Part shown: positions 55,537 to 63,747 of the stretch, piece by piece
Layout of the letters: the number at the start of each line of letters is the position of its first letter
Position numbering within the stretch: the first letter of the stretch is position 1
Source of the DNA: Alphaproteobacteria bacterium
GTDB lineage: Bacteria; Pseudomonadota; Alphaproteobacteria; Caulobacterales; Hyphomonadaceae
Direction of reading: 5' to 3'
Assembly (NCBI GenBank): GCA_018969425.1
Contig: JAGWYJ010000008.1
Span: 1-64,000, forward strand
Length of the DNA stretch: 64,000 nt
Position numbers and translations under genes: made by a program
Notes under the pieces: generated by a model
Told to the model about the DNA's origin: nothing
The model's input: only the letters and a program-made list of their open reading frames with translations
The model's database searches: none

Positions 55537-56244
55537 CTAGAGGTAACGGCGAACGAGCGCGACGAGACGGCCCTGAATTCGGACGCGATCGGGCCCGAAT
55601 ATCCGGGTCCCGTAGGCCGGATTGGCCGCTTCAAGCGCAATCGACCCGCCTTTCTTGCGGAAACGTTTGAGAGTGGCCTCCGCCTCATCCACCAGCGCCA
55701 CCACGATATCTCCGGAATCAGCGACGTCTGTCCGCTTGAGGATGACGGTGTCCCCGTCGAGAATCCCGGCGTTGATCATCGAGTCCCCGCGCACCTCAAG
55801 GGCGTAATGCGTGTCCGGATCGAGCTGACCGTCCGGAGGAGCGATGCGATGGGTCTCATGCTGGATCGCCTCGATGGCGGTTCCCGCCGCAATCCGTCCC
55901 AGAACCGGGATGAGCGAAGACTTTACGGCCTCGGCCCTCGGCTCCTGAGGAGCACCCACGAGACTGGGCCTGAACTGGCCCCTCGGAGGAGGCGAGCTCG
56001 GCGCCGGGACCGGCGCTGGCGCGGTTGCGCTCTCCGGCAGCTTAAGGACCTCCAGCGCCCGCGCCCGATTGGGCAGGCGACGCAGAAAGCCCCGTTCCTC
56101 AAGAGCCATGATCAGGCGGTGGATCCCCGACTTGGAGGCCAGATCGAGAGCCTCCTTCATCTCGTCAAAGGAGGGGGAGACCCCTGTCTCAAGGATCCGC
56201 TCATGAATGAACTCGAGCAATTCTTTCTGTTTTTTCGTGAGCAT
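55537..56244 (-). CDS. lexA: SOS repressor LexA
   Basis: A 235-residue repressor with an N-terminal winged helix (1-65; [20 protein letters not shown] is the recognition region), a Pro-rich linker (70-105) and an S24 autoprotease domain. Self-cleavage site A120-G121, nucleophile S155 in RGDSM and base K193 in ATLKRF are all present. The start at 56244 ([10 protein letters not shown]) is the family start. Its promoter contains a GTTC-N7-GTTC box, so it represses itself. Confidence 0.97.
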   Translation of the reverse strand: MLTKKQKELLEFIHERILETGVSPSFDEMKEALDLASKSGIHRLIMALEERGFLRRLPNRARALEVLKLPESATAPAPVPAPSSPPPRGQFRPSLVGAPQEPRAEAVKSSLIPVLGRIAAGTAIEAIQHETHRIAPPDGQLDPDTHYALEVRGDSMINAGILDGDTVILKRTDVADSGDIVVALVDEAEATLKRFRKKGGSIALEAANPAYGTRIFGPDRVRIQGRLVALVRRYL

Positions 56245-56277
56245 GGCGTCCTCAAGACCCATTATGAGTCGCAAAGA

Positions 56278-56292
56278 GTTCTACATGTGTTC
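56278..56292. promoter_or_regulatory. LexA (SOS) box, GTTC-N7-GTTC
   Basis: GTTC-TACATGT-GTTC on the plus strand, equal to GAAC-N7-GAAC on the lexA strand. It is the operator form known for alphaproteobacterial LexA and overlaps the spacer and -10 of the lexA promoter, so bound LexA would block RNA polymerase. Confidence 0.85.
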
Positions 56293-56306
56293 ACGTTATG
56301 GGTCAA
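56278..56306 (-). promoter_or_regulatory. lexA promoter
   Basis: On the minus strand TTGACC (56306-56301) and TAGAAC (56283-56278) are separated by 17 bp. Transcription would start near 56271, 27 nt before the ATG at 56244. Confidence 0.65.
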
Positions 56307-56443
56307 TTTCCTAAACGCGAGCTCAAATTCGACGTCTCGCGATAAAGAACCGGGAAATCATGACAATGAGGAGCCGAACCCACAGCGTCCTGACAGACAG
56401 GGCGAAAGGACGACCGCCTCAATGATCAGCGTCCGGAAACAGC

Positions 56444-57250
56444 CTAGTGCGCCTCGACCATGGCCCTCACTGCCGCCTCGGGATCCTCCGCACGCATCAG
56501 CGCCTCCCCAATGAGAAAACTGCGCGCCCCGCAGCCGCGAAGTCGGACAATGTCCGCCGGAGAGGCGACGCCGCTCTCGGAAATCAGAAGACGATCCGCC
56601 GGTATGCGCGCCGAGAGCCGCTCAGTGGCTCCGAGATCCGTCACGAAGCGGCGCAGATCCCGGTTATTCACGCCCACGAGCGGCGAGGGCAGGGCCAGAG
56701 CGCGATCGAGCTCGCTCTCGTCATGAGCCTCAAGAAGCACGGCCAGCCCCAGGGCGTCGGCGGCGGCGTGAAGGTCCCGGGCGCAGGCGTCGTCAACAGC
56801 CGCCATGATGATCAGAATCGCATCGGCCCCGATCGCCCTCGACTGCACGATCTGGATCGGATCGATCATGAAATCCTTGCGGATGACCGGCAGAGACACG
56901 CTCGAGCGAACCTCCGTCAGGTCGGCTATCTCGCCCCCGAAGGACGGGCCGTCGGTCAGAACGGAGATGCAGGCCGCACCGCCGGCCTCATAGGCGCGAG
57001 CCGCCTCGGCGGGAGCGCGGGCCGTGTTGATGGCTCCGGCGGAGGGGCTTTTCCGCTTCATCTCGCAGATCAGGGCGTTAGCGCCCGACCGGGCGATGGA
57101 AAAAAGGCGGCCTGCAAAATCCCGCGGCGGCGACTGCTCTCCGGCTTCCGCCTCCAGAGAGGCGAGAGACCGTTCGGCGCGAAGGGCGCGCACCTCCTCC
57201 ATCTTGTAATCGACAATACGGCGAAGACGGTCCGGGATCCCTTCAGCCAT
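56444..57250 (-). CDS. trpC: Indole-3-glycerol phosphate synthase
   Basis: A 268-residue TIM-barrel enzyme of tryptophan synthesis, monofunctional (no fused TrpF). EMKRKSPSAGAI carries the catalytic Lys of the first strand, RKDFMIDPIQI the second Lys and GVNNRDLRRF the phosphate-site strand. The start at 57250 (MAEGIPDRL) overlaps the trpD stop by 8 nt. Last gene of the ppiD-trpEGDC unit. Confidence 0.96.
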   Translation of the reverse strand: MAEGIPDRLRRIVDYKMEEVRALRAERSLASLEAEAGEQSPPRDFAGRLFSIARSGANALICEMKRKSPSAGAINTARAPAEAARAYEAGGAACISVLTDGPSFGGEIADLTEVRSSVSLPVIRKDFMIDPIQIVQSRAIGADAILIIMAAVDDACARDLHAAADALGLAVLLEAHDESELDRALALPSPLVGVNNRDLRRFVTDLGATERLSARIPADRLLISESGVASPADIVRLRGCGARSFLIGEALMRAEDPEAAVRAMVEAH

Positions 57251-58259
57251 GGGAGGCCGCCTTGAGGGCTTCGAGAGCGGCCATGGCGCGGCCGCTTGAA
57301 ATCGACTCGCGGGCGAGATGCAGTCCCTCCCGCAGATCTCTCGCCAGCCCCGCAAGGCAGACGGCGGCTCCGGCGTTCACCGCAACCAGATCGGCGAAGG
57401 GACCGGATTGTCCGCCGAGGACCGCAAGGAGCGCCTGAGCGTTCTCGGAGGCTGATCCCCCGCGGAGGTCCTCAATCCGCGACCGGGTAAGACCGAGATC
57501 CTCGGGAACCATCTCGCGGGTCGTCAGGTCTCCGTCCCTGAGCTCCACGATGCGCGTGGGACCGGAGGTTGAGATCTCATCCATTCCGTCGAGCCCGTGG
57601 ACCACCATGGCGTGTCGGGATCCAAGCTCCCGCAGCGCCTTCGCATAGGGCTCGAGCCAGGCGGGATCATAAACTCCGAGAAGCTGCCGCCGCGCGCCTG
57701 CGGGATTGGCGAGAGGCCCCAGAAGGTTGAACAGCGTGCGAATGCCGAGAAGGCGGCGCACCGGGCCGACATGCTTCATGGCGGCGTGGTGAGCCGGTGC
57801 GAACAGAAAGGCCAGTCGGGCTGCGGAAAAGCACGCTTCAATCTGAGCGTCAGAGGGCGTGAGATTGACGCCGAGAGCCTCAAGAACGTCCGCCGATCCC
57901 GTTTTGGGAGGAACAGAACGATTGCCGTGCTTGGCGACCATGGCTCCGGCGCCCGCAGCTACGAACGCTGCAGCGGTCGAGGTGTTGAGCGAAACCCAGG
58001 ACAGTCCTCCCGTTCCGCAGGTATCGATCACGTCCTCAGGCGCAGGCGCCGGCCTGAGGTGGGCGCGCATCACGCGAGCTCCTGCGACGATATCCTCAGT
58101 TTGCTCGCCTCTGAGGCTGAGGGCCGTGAGAAACGCCGCGATAAGCGCCGGATCGCAGTCTCCCCGAAGAATGGCTTCCAGGGCGGCGGTCACCGCGTCC
58201 GGACCCGGTCGGTCGCCGGCGACAAGACGATGAAGAGCGTTGCGAACCGGCTCGCTCAC
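57243..58259 (-). CDS. trpD: Anthranilate phosphoribosyltransferase
   Basis: A 338-residue enzyme. The PRPP loop DTCGTGG (near residue 79), KHGNRSVPPKTGSADVLEALG (near 110; Ser instead of the usual SxxGSAD spacing is normal) and VVHGLDGMDEIS are intact. It is a separate gene from trpG. Overlaps trpG by 4 nt. Confidence 0.96.
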   Translation of the reverse strand: MSEPVRNALHRLVAGDRPGPDAVTAALEAILRGDCDPALIAAFLTALSLRGEQTEDIVAGARVMRAHLRPAPAPEDVIDTCGTGGLSWVSLNTSTAAAFVAAGAGAMVAKHGNRSVPPKTGSADVLEALGVNLTPSDAQIEACFSAARLAFLFAPAHHAAMKHVGPVRRLLGIRTLFNLLGPLANPAGARRQLLGVYDPAWLEPYAKALRELGSRHAMVVHGLDGMDEISTSGPTRIVELRDGDLTTREMVPEDLGLTRSRIEDLRGGSASENAQALLAVLGGQSGPFADLVAVNAGAAVCLAGLARDLREGLHLARESISSGRAMAALEALKAASHG

Positions 58260-58864
58260 GTCCCCTTACCCTTCCTGACAACGCGCTTGCCCGGCTTTCG
58301 GGCCTGCTTCAGGAAATTTCCAAGCAGCGTCATGCCATACTTAGAGCCGATAGATTCGGGATGGAACTGCACGCCGAATATCGGCCGATCGACGTGAGAG
58401 AGAGCCATAATCTCTCCATCCGCTGTTTCCGCATCGATCCGCAGCGTCTCGGGCAATCCCTCCCGCGCGACCGCGAGAGAGTGATAGCGAACGGCTTCAA
58501 ACCGCGTCGGCACCCCCTTGAAGAGCGCGCCTCCCGAATGGGTCACTTCGGATGTCTTGCCGTGAATGATCTCCATCGCCGAAACAACCCGGCCTCCAAA
58601 CGCCTGGCCGATCGCCTGGTGCCCCAGACAGACCCCAAGCAACGGAAGTTCGGGAGGTGCGGCGGCGATCAGCTCAAGACAGATCCCGGCATCGACAGGA
58701 GCGCAGGGTCCGGGGGAGAGAACCACCGCCTCAGCCCCGCTGCCGACGGCCTCTGCGGCCGTCAGGGCGTCATTTCTGACAACGCTGACGTCTGCGCCCA
58801 GATCCTGGAGGAAATGAACGAGGTTGTAGGTGAAGCTGTCATAGTTATCGATCAGGAGGATCAT
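58256..58864 (-). CDS. trpG: Anthranilate synthase component II (glutamine amidotransferase)
   Basis: A 202-residue class I amidotransferase that supplies ammonia to TrpE. LLGVCLGHQAIGQAFGG has the nucleophile Cys; VQFHPESIGS has the catalytic His and Glu. LSPGPCAPVDAG is the usual substrate loop. It might also serve aminodeoxychorismate synthase, since no pabA is seen here. Overlaps trpE by 4 nt. Confidence 0.95.
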   Translation of the reverse strand: MILLIDNYDSFTYNLVHFLQDLGADVSVVRNDALTAAEAVGSGAEAVVLSPGPCAPVDAGICLELIAAAPPELPLLGVCLGHQAIGQAFGGRVVSAMEIIHGKTSEVTHSGGALFKGVPTRFEAVRYHSLAVAREGLPETLRIDAETADGEIMALSHVDRPIFGVQFHPESIGSKYGMTLLGNFLKQARKPGKRVVRKGKGT

Positions 58865-60306
58865 CCGCCCCTCCCGGCGCCGGCGTCATAGCGAGACGCC
58901 TCTTCAGCGGCCCGGAACAGCGCGCTCGCCTTGTGGACCGTCTCTTCGAATTCCTTCTGGGGATCACTGTCGAATACGACCCCGCCGCCCGCCTGGACAT
59001 GGATCCGGCCATCCTTGAACACCGCTGTCCTCAGCGCGATGCAGGTATCCATGTCGCCGCCCGCGCCGAAATATCCGACACCGCCGGCATAGACGCCGCG
59101 TCTGTGCGGCTCGAGCTCAGAGATGATCTCCATCGCCCTGATTTTAGGGGCCCCCGAAACGGTGCCTGCAGGGAAGCCTGCGACCAGCGCCGACACCATG
59201 TCCTCGCCCTCCCGCAGACGCCCCTGCACGTTGGAGACAATATGCATGACGTGGGAGTATCGCTCGATCGTGAAGCTCTCGGTGACCTCAACGGTGCCGC
59301 GCGCAGCGACACGACCGACATCGTTTCGACCGAGGTCAAGAAGCATCAGATGCTCGGCGCGCTCTTTGGGATCCGAGATCAAGGCCTTCTCATTCGCCAG
59401 ATCCGCCTCACGGCTGGCGCCCCTCGGCAGAGTTCCGGCGATCGGCCGGACAGTGACGACGCCGCTTCTGAGCCGAACGAGAATTTCCGGACTTGAACCG
59501 CTGATCTGAAAGCTCCCGAAGTTCACATAGAACATGAACGGGGAGGGGTTCAGCCGACGCAGGGAGCGATAAAACGCGAAGGGCGACCGGGTGAACGGAG
59601 CGCTGAAGCGCTGGCTCGGCACGACCTGAAAGATGTCGCCGGCGCGAATGTAATCCCTGGCCCGCGCCACCATCTCAAGGTAGCGCTCCCGCGTGACATT
59701 GGAGGTGAAACTCACCACGTCGACCGGCGCCGAGGTCGGGCGCGCCGCCGGCATGGGCTGATCGAGGCGCGCCTCGATCTCATCAAGCCGCCGACCCGCC
59801 TCATCGGCGCCTCCGCGCTCGGGCGCCGCCAGAATGATCTCCTGACGAACCCCGTCGAAAATCAGAACCACGGACGGGCGCATAAGCATCGCTTCAGGCA
59901 CCCCGTTCGGGTCCGCGAGCGCATCGGGCATCGCCTCCATATGACGGATCATGTCGTAGCCGACATACCCGAAGGCCCCGGCCGCCATGGGCGGCAGGCC
60001 CTCAAGTCCCTCCGCCCGGCAGGCGTCAATAAATCGTCGCATGTCGCCCAGCGGGTCGTCGCTCGTGGCGACGATATCCGTGAAGCCGGCGTCCCTCGCC
60101 GTCTCAGCCAGACCGTCCCTGACCCGCCACCACAGATCCGGGTTCAGACCGACAAACGAATACCGACCCCGGTTCTCCCCGCCCATCACGCTCTCGAAAA
60201 GCACGACGCCGGGAGAGAGCGGTCCGAGCTTGAGAACCGCCGAAACGGGCGATTCAGTGTCGTCAACGCGTCGTCGGACCTGCAGACGGGGCAGGGCCTC
60301 GCTCAT
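58861..60306 (-). CDS. trpE: Anthranilate synthase component I
   Basis: A 481-residue chorismate-using enzyme. The tryptophan feedback motif near the N-terminus reads FESVMGG, followed by RYSFVGLNP. The catalytic domain shows DIFQVVPSQRF, GTLPRGASREAD, LDLGRNDVGRVA and AGGGVVFDSDPQKEFEET. Feedback inhibition by tryptophan is therefore likely. It overlaps ppiD by 4 nt. Confidence 0.96.
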   Translation of the reverse strand: MSEALPRLQVRRRVDDTESPVSAVLKLGPLSPGVVLFESVMGGENRGRYSFVGLNPDLWWRVRDGLAETARDAGFTDIVATSDDPLGDMRRFIDACRAEGLEGLPPMAAGAFGYVGYDMIRHMEAMPDALADPNGVPEAMLMRPSVVLIFDGVRQEIILAAPERGGADEAGRRLDEIEARLDQPMPAARPTSAPVDVVSFTSNVTRERYLEMVARARDYIRAGDIFQVVPSQRFSAPFTRSPFAFYRSLRRLNPSPFMFYVNFGSFQISGSSPEILVRLRSGVVTVRPIAGTLPRGASREADLANEKALISDPKERAEHLMLLDLGRNDVGRVAARGTVEVTESFTIERYSHVMHIVSNVQGRLREGEDMVSALVAGFPAGTVSGAPKIRAMEIISELEPHRRGVYAGGVGYFGAGGDMDTCIALRTAVFKDGRIHVQAGGGVVFDSDPQKEFEETVHKASALFRAAEEASRYDAGAGRGG

Positions 60307-62198
60307 GGCGTCTCCTCGGTCGTGAAGCCGTCAAGATAGGCCTTGATCGCCCCTTCATTGGACTTGGGCTTCACCAACGCCGTCACCCCGCGGGAGAAGG
60401 CCTCTCCAATATCCCGGGTCAGGGACTGCTGGACGAGACCGGAGACCTGAGACACGAGCTGCGGATCAGGGTTTGCGCCTCCCGGTTCGATTCCCTCCAC
60501 ACGGACAATCCACGGCTCACCCTGGTTATCCCGCACGACGGAGACCACTCCGGCCTTGAGAGCGAACACCCCCTCGACGATCGCCGGATCGAGACCTGCC
60601 GCATTGGCGCGGGTGATCGGTTCCGGAAGACGGATCACTCTGAGCTTGGCGGCGGCTGCAGCCGCTTCGAACGTCTTGCCTCCCTGCACCGCCGCTACGA
60701 CATCGCCAGCGGCCTTCTCCGCAGCTTCGACCTGTTTGGCTGCAAGGTAGAGAGGCGGAAGGCGGGCGCTGACCTCTTCGAAGGCGGGGGTGCGGGCCGG
60801 AACGATCGTGTCGACACGCAGGATCAGCCTTTCGCCGTCCGCTTCGACAATCTGACCGACTTCGCCGGCGGCGAGGCTGAAGGCGGCGGTGACCGCCTCG
60901 GGATGGCGGGAGAGAAGGCCAGCCTGGGCTCCGCCTTCAAAACGGCCTGAACCGTCTACGGGCGCGAATGCGATCACCGGCGCTCCGATCTCGGCGCCGA
61001 GGTCTTCAAGAGACGCCCCGCCGCTCACCATGTCGTAGAACATCTCCTCAGAATCGTCGAAGAGCTTGCCTGCGCCGCGCCGAGCCACGTCCATCGAGAG
61101 GGTTTCCTCCAGCTGGGCGAAGGGGGTGGCTTCGCCCGGAATCACAGAGCGGATCTGAACGCCGACAAACGACTCCCCGAGCGGCATCGGCCCGAAGGTC
61201 TCGCCCTTGGGCAGAGCGAACACCGTGTCGGAATAAGCCTTGTCCGTCAGATCGGCCGCCTTGACCTGCAGAACCGCCAGCGTCACCCCGGGGGTCGCGG
61301 CGGCGACCGCCTCGAGGGTTTTTCCCTGCTTCACACCGTCGACGACGTCCTGAACCGCCTTTTGCGTCGCGGCGGTGAACTGAGCGATCTCCCGGGTTTC
61401 CGGGCCGGAGAACTCACGGATGCGGCGATCATACTCGGCCTTCACATCGGCCGGATCGACCTTCACCTTGTCGAGAAAGTCCTCACGAGAATAGCTGACG
61501 GCGGAGAGAATGCGACGCTCAGGCTGGGCGAAGGCCGCGCTGCGCTCCTGATAGAAAGCCCTGAGATCGGCTTCCTTCGGCTGCGGGATGACCGGAAGGC
61601 TGGCTTCCGTCAGACGCCCGACAGTCAGGGTCCGGCGTTCGCTGAGAAAGGTGATGATGGGACGGGACAGGATTTCCGGCGCCCGCAGGCCGCCAAGAGC
61701 CGCCTGGCGGAGATAATCGTAGGTCAGGCTGTCCTGAAGATAAGTTTCGAACTGAGGAACCGTATAGCCCTGCTCGCTGGCGTAACGGGCGATCGCATCG
61801 CGATCCACCTGACCCAGACCGTTCTGAAAGGCGGGAGCGCCGTCGATAATCTCGGCGACGGCCACCGGGCTCGCCCGAAGACCGATGCGATCGGCGTAGG
61901 CGAGGGCGGTGAGCTGCTGGGTCAGCTCCTGGACTATCGCCTGAGGAATTCCACGCTTGGCGGCGTCGGCCTGGGAGAGGATCTCTCCATTCTCCTCGCG
62001 TATCGAGCGAATTTCCTGATCGAGGGTCCGAGACACGTCCCGGGCGCCCAGAGAGCGCTCCCCGGCGCGCACAAAGCCTCCGCCCGAGACCCCGGAGAAA
62101 GGATCTGTGACCCCGAACACGCCGAAGCTGATGATGAGAAGCGCAAACAGGCCCAGAGCCCATTTGGACTTCACGAACGAACGCATGACAGACATCAT
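60303..62198 (-). CDS. ppiD: PpiD-like membrane-anchored peptidylprolyl isomerase
   Basis: A 631-residue periplasmic folding factor. A single N-terminal anchor (about residues 12-30, SKWALGLFALLIISFGVFGV) is followed by a SurA-N-like helical domain, a parvulin-type domain (about 255-355, degenerate in sequence) and a long C-terminal region. Start 62198 has GAGGGA 9 nt upstream; Met at 62186 is a close alternative. It is the first gene of the trp operon, which is a common alphaproteobacterial arrangement. Confidence 0.88.
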   Translation of the reverse strand: MMSVMRSFVKSKWALGLFALLIISFGVFGVTDPFSGVSGGGFVRAGERSLGARDVSRTLDQEIRSIREENGEILSQADAAKRGIPQAIVQELTQQLTALAYADRIGLRASPVAVAEIIDGAPAFQNGLGQVDRDAIARYASEQGYTVPQFETYLQDSLTYDYLRQAALGGLRAPEILSRPIITFLSERRTLTVGRLTEASLPVIPQPKEADLRAFYQERSAAFAQPERRILSAVSYSREDFLDKVKVDPADVKAEYDRRIREFSGPETREIAQFTAATQKAVQDVVDGVKQGKTLEAVAAATPGVTLAVLQVKAADLTDKAYSDTVFALPKGETFGPMPLGESFVGVQIRSVIPGEATPFAQLEETLSMDVARRGAGKLFDDSEEMFYDMVSGGASLEDLGAEIGAPVIAFAPVDGSGRFEGGAQAGLLSRHPEAVTAAFSLAAGEVGQIVEADGERLILRVDTIVPARTPAFEEVSARLPPLYLAAKQVEAAEKAAGDVVAAVQGGKTFEAAAAAAKLRVIRLPEPITRANAAGLDPAIVEGVFALKAGVVSVVRDNQGEPWIVRVEGIEPGGANPDPQLVSQVSGLVQQSLTRDIGEAFSRGVTALVKPKSNEGAIKAYLDGFTTEETP

Positions 62199-62295
62199 CG
62201 GCGCGTTTCCCTCAGCAGGATAAGAGACCCGTCGCCATGAACGACGGCGTCCCTCCGGCGGCCCGCCCGGTCAGGCTTGTCGCCAGGATCAGGGC

Positions 62296-62324
62296 TTGCT
62301 AGGCGAGGCCTCTCTCTTAGGCAA
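62296..62324. promoter_or_regulatory. Overlapping divergent promoters for tpiA (+) and ppiD-trp (-)
   Basis: Plus strand: TTGCTA (62296-62301), 16 bp, TAGGCA (62318-62323). Minus strand: TTGCCT (62324-62319), 17 bp, TAGCAA (62301-62296). Each -35 is the complement of the other -10, and the whole element is an imperfect palindrome around GAGGCCTC. RNA polymerase could bind in either direction but not both. Confidence 0.45.
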
Positions 62325-62336
62325 GGCGCGTCTGGC

Positions 62337-63095
62337 ATGACCGAACGTAAAAAGCTGGTCGCCGGCAACTGGAAAATGAACGGATCACGCGCCTCGGCGG
62401 ACGAGATTCGGGCGATGATCCAGGGCGCCGAGGCCCTCCGCAGCCAGGTCGAAATGGCGATTTGCCCCCCCGCGGTTCTCGCCGGCCTTGCCGGAGACCT
62501 GGTGTCCGGATCCGCTCTGGGCCTCGGGGGGCAGGATTGTCACGCCGAACCCGCCGGGGCGTTCACCGGGGATATCAGCGCCGAGATGTGGGCGGATGTC
62601 GGGGCGCGCTATGTCCTGGTCGGCCATTCGGAGCGCCGAACCGCCTATGGCGAAACCTCGGAGACGGTCCGGGCCAAGGCGGGGGCAGTCCTGCGCGCCG
62701 GCCTGCAGCCGATCATCTGCCTGGGTGAACGCCTGAGCGAGCGCGAGGCCGGGGAGACCCTGTCGGTCATCGCCGAACAGCTGGAGCGCTCCACCCCTGT
62801 CCCCGACGAAACCGGAGGAATTGTGATCGCCTACGAACCCGTCTGGGCGATCGGCACCGGGCTGACCCCGACGCTGGCGCAGGTGGCGGAGGCCCATGGG
62901 CGCCTGAGGCAGGCCCTGCGCGCCCGACTGGGGGCCCGGGGCGAGGGGGTTCGCATCCTTTACGGGGGGTCGGTCAAGCCGGACAACGCCGCAGGACTGA
63001 TGTCCACTCCCGACGTGGACGGCGCCCTGGTGGGGGGCGCCAGCCTGAAGGCGGCGGATTTTCTGGCGATCGCCCGGGCCTGCGCCGGGCGCTGA
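62337..63095 (+). CDS. tpiA: Triosephosphate isomerase
   Basis: A 252-residue TIM-barrel glycolytic enzyme. Catalytic K13 (GNWKMNG), H97 (VGHSERR) and E167 (AYEPVWAIGTG) are all in place, with the phosphate loop LYGGSVKPDNA. The start at 62337 (MTERKKLVAGNWK) fits the family; the upstream frame is untranslated leader. Divergent from ppiD. Confidence 0.97.
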   Translation: MTERKKLVAGNWKMNGSRASADEIRAMIQGAEALRSQVEMAICPPAVLAGLAGDLVSGSALGLGGQDCHAEPAGAFTGDISAEMWADVGARYVLVGHSERRTAYGETSETVRAKAGAVLRAGLQPIICLGERLSEREAGETLSVIAEQLERSTPVPDETGGIVIAYEPVWAIGTGLTPTLAQVAEAHGRLRQALRARLGARGEGVRILYGGSVKPDNAAGLMSTPDVDGALVGGASLKAADFLAIARACAGR

Positions 63096-63192
63096 ACGCC
63101 CGTCTGAGCCGACGGCCGCGCAGGAAAGGGCTTGGCCGCAGGCTCGGGACGTGCTTTGAGGCGGCTGGCGTTTTCTGCGGTAAAGCTGTCCC

Positions 63193-63684
63193 ATGCTCAA
63201 CGTTCTTCTGGTCATTCACCTCCTGGCGTGCATCGCTCTGGTCGTTCTCGTCATGCTTCAGCGCTCCGAAGGGGGCGCTCTGGGCATGGGCGGCGGCGGA
63301 AGCGGATCCGGGCTGATCTCCGGGCGAGGGGTGGCGAACGTTCTCGTCAGGGCGACCATGATCCTGGCGGCCATATTCTTCGTGACCAGCCTGACGCTGA
63401 CGCGCCTTAACACCGAAGAGGCCCGCGCCCCGACCGGCGTGCAGAAAGAGCTTGAAAAGCGGGAAGGGGATATGTTCGACCCGCTCGCAGCTCCCGGTAC
63501 GACCGCCCCTGCGGGGACGCCGGCCTCCGCCGCCCAGCCGGCCCCGGCACCTGCAGACCCCCTGGCCCCCGCCGCTCCGGCCGCCTCGCAGGCTGTGCCC
63601 GCTGCGCCGGCCCCCGCACCGGCTGCGACCCCGGCGCCGGTCGACCCGGCCCAACCGGCCGCTCCGCAACAAAACGGTGGGTAA
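63193..63684 (+). CDS. secG: Preprotein translocase subunit SecG
   Basis: A 163-residue membrane protein with two helices (about 2-22 and 51-72) joined by a Gly-rich loop (ALGMGGGGSGSGLISGRG), as in SecG. The C-terminal ~70 residues are almost only Ala, Pro and a few Thr or Gln, a cytoplasmic tail absent from E. coli SecG (110 aa) but common in alphaproteobacteria. It lies 97 bp after tpiA and 63 bp before pyrG. Confidence 0.92.
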   Translation: MLNVLLVIHLLACIALVVLVMLQRSEGGALGMGGGGSGSGLISGRGVANVLVRATMILAAIFFVTSLTLTRLNTEEARAPTGVQKELEKREGDMFDPLAAPGTTAPAGTPASAAQPAPAPADPLAPAAPAASQAVPAAPAPAPAATPAPVDPAQPAAPQQNGG

Positions 63685-63730
63685 CCCGGGCGTGACATTG
63701 CTGCGCCTCGCCCTATCGGCTCCGAATCGC

Positions 63731-63736
63731 TAGACT
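63731..63736 (+). promoter_or_regulatory. Possible pyrG -10 element (TAGACT)
   Basis: TAGACT ends 11 nt before the pyrG ATG, the same geometry as at recG, which would give a leader of about 5 nt. No clear -35 is present at the right distance. Confidence 0.3.
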
Positions 63737-63747
63737 GTTGATCCGTG

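Noticed and set aside
62199-62289. Tryptophan attenuator or Trp leader peptide before ppiD-trpE
   Set aside because: The leader contains an 8-codon ORF (MATGLLSC) without Trp codons, and I see no terminator/antiterminator pair. ppiD separates the leader from trpE, which also argues against classical attenuation.
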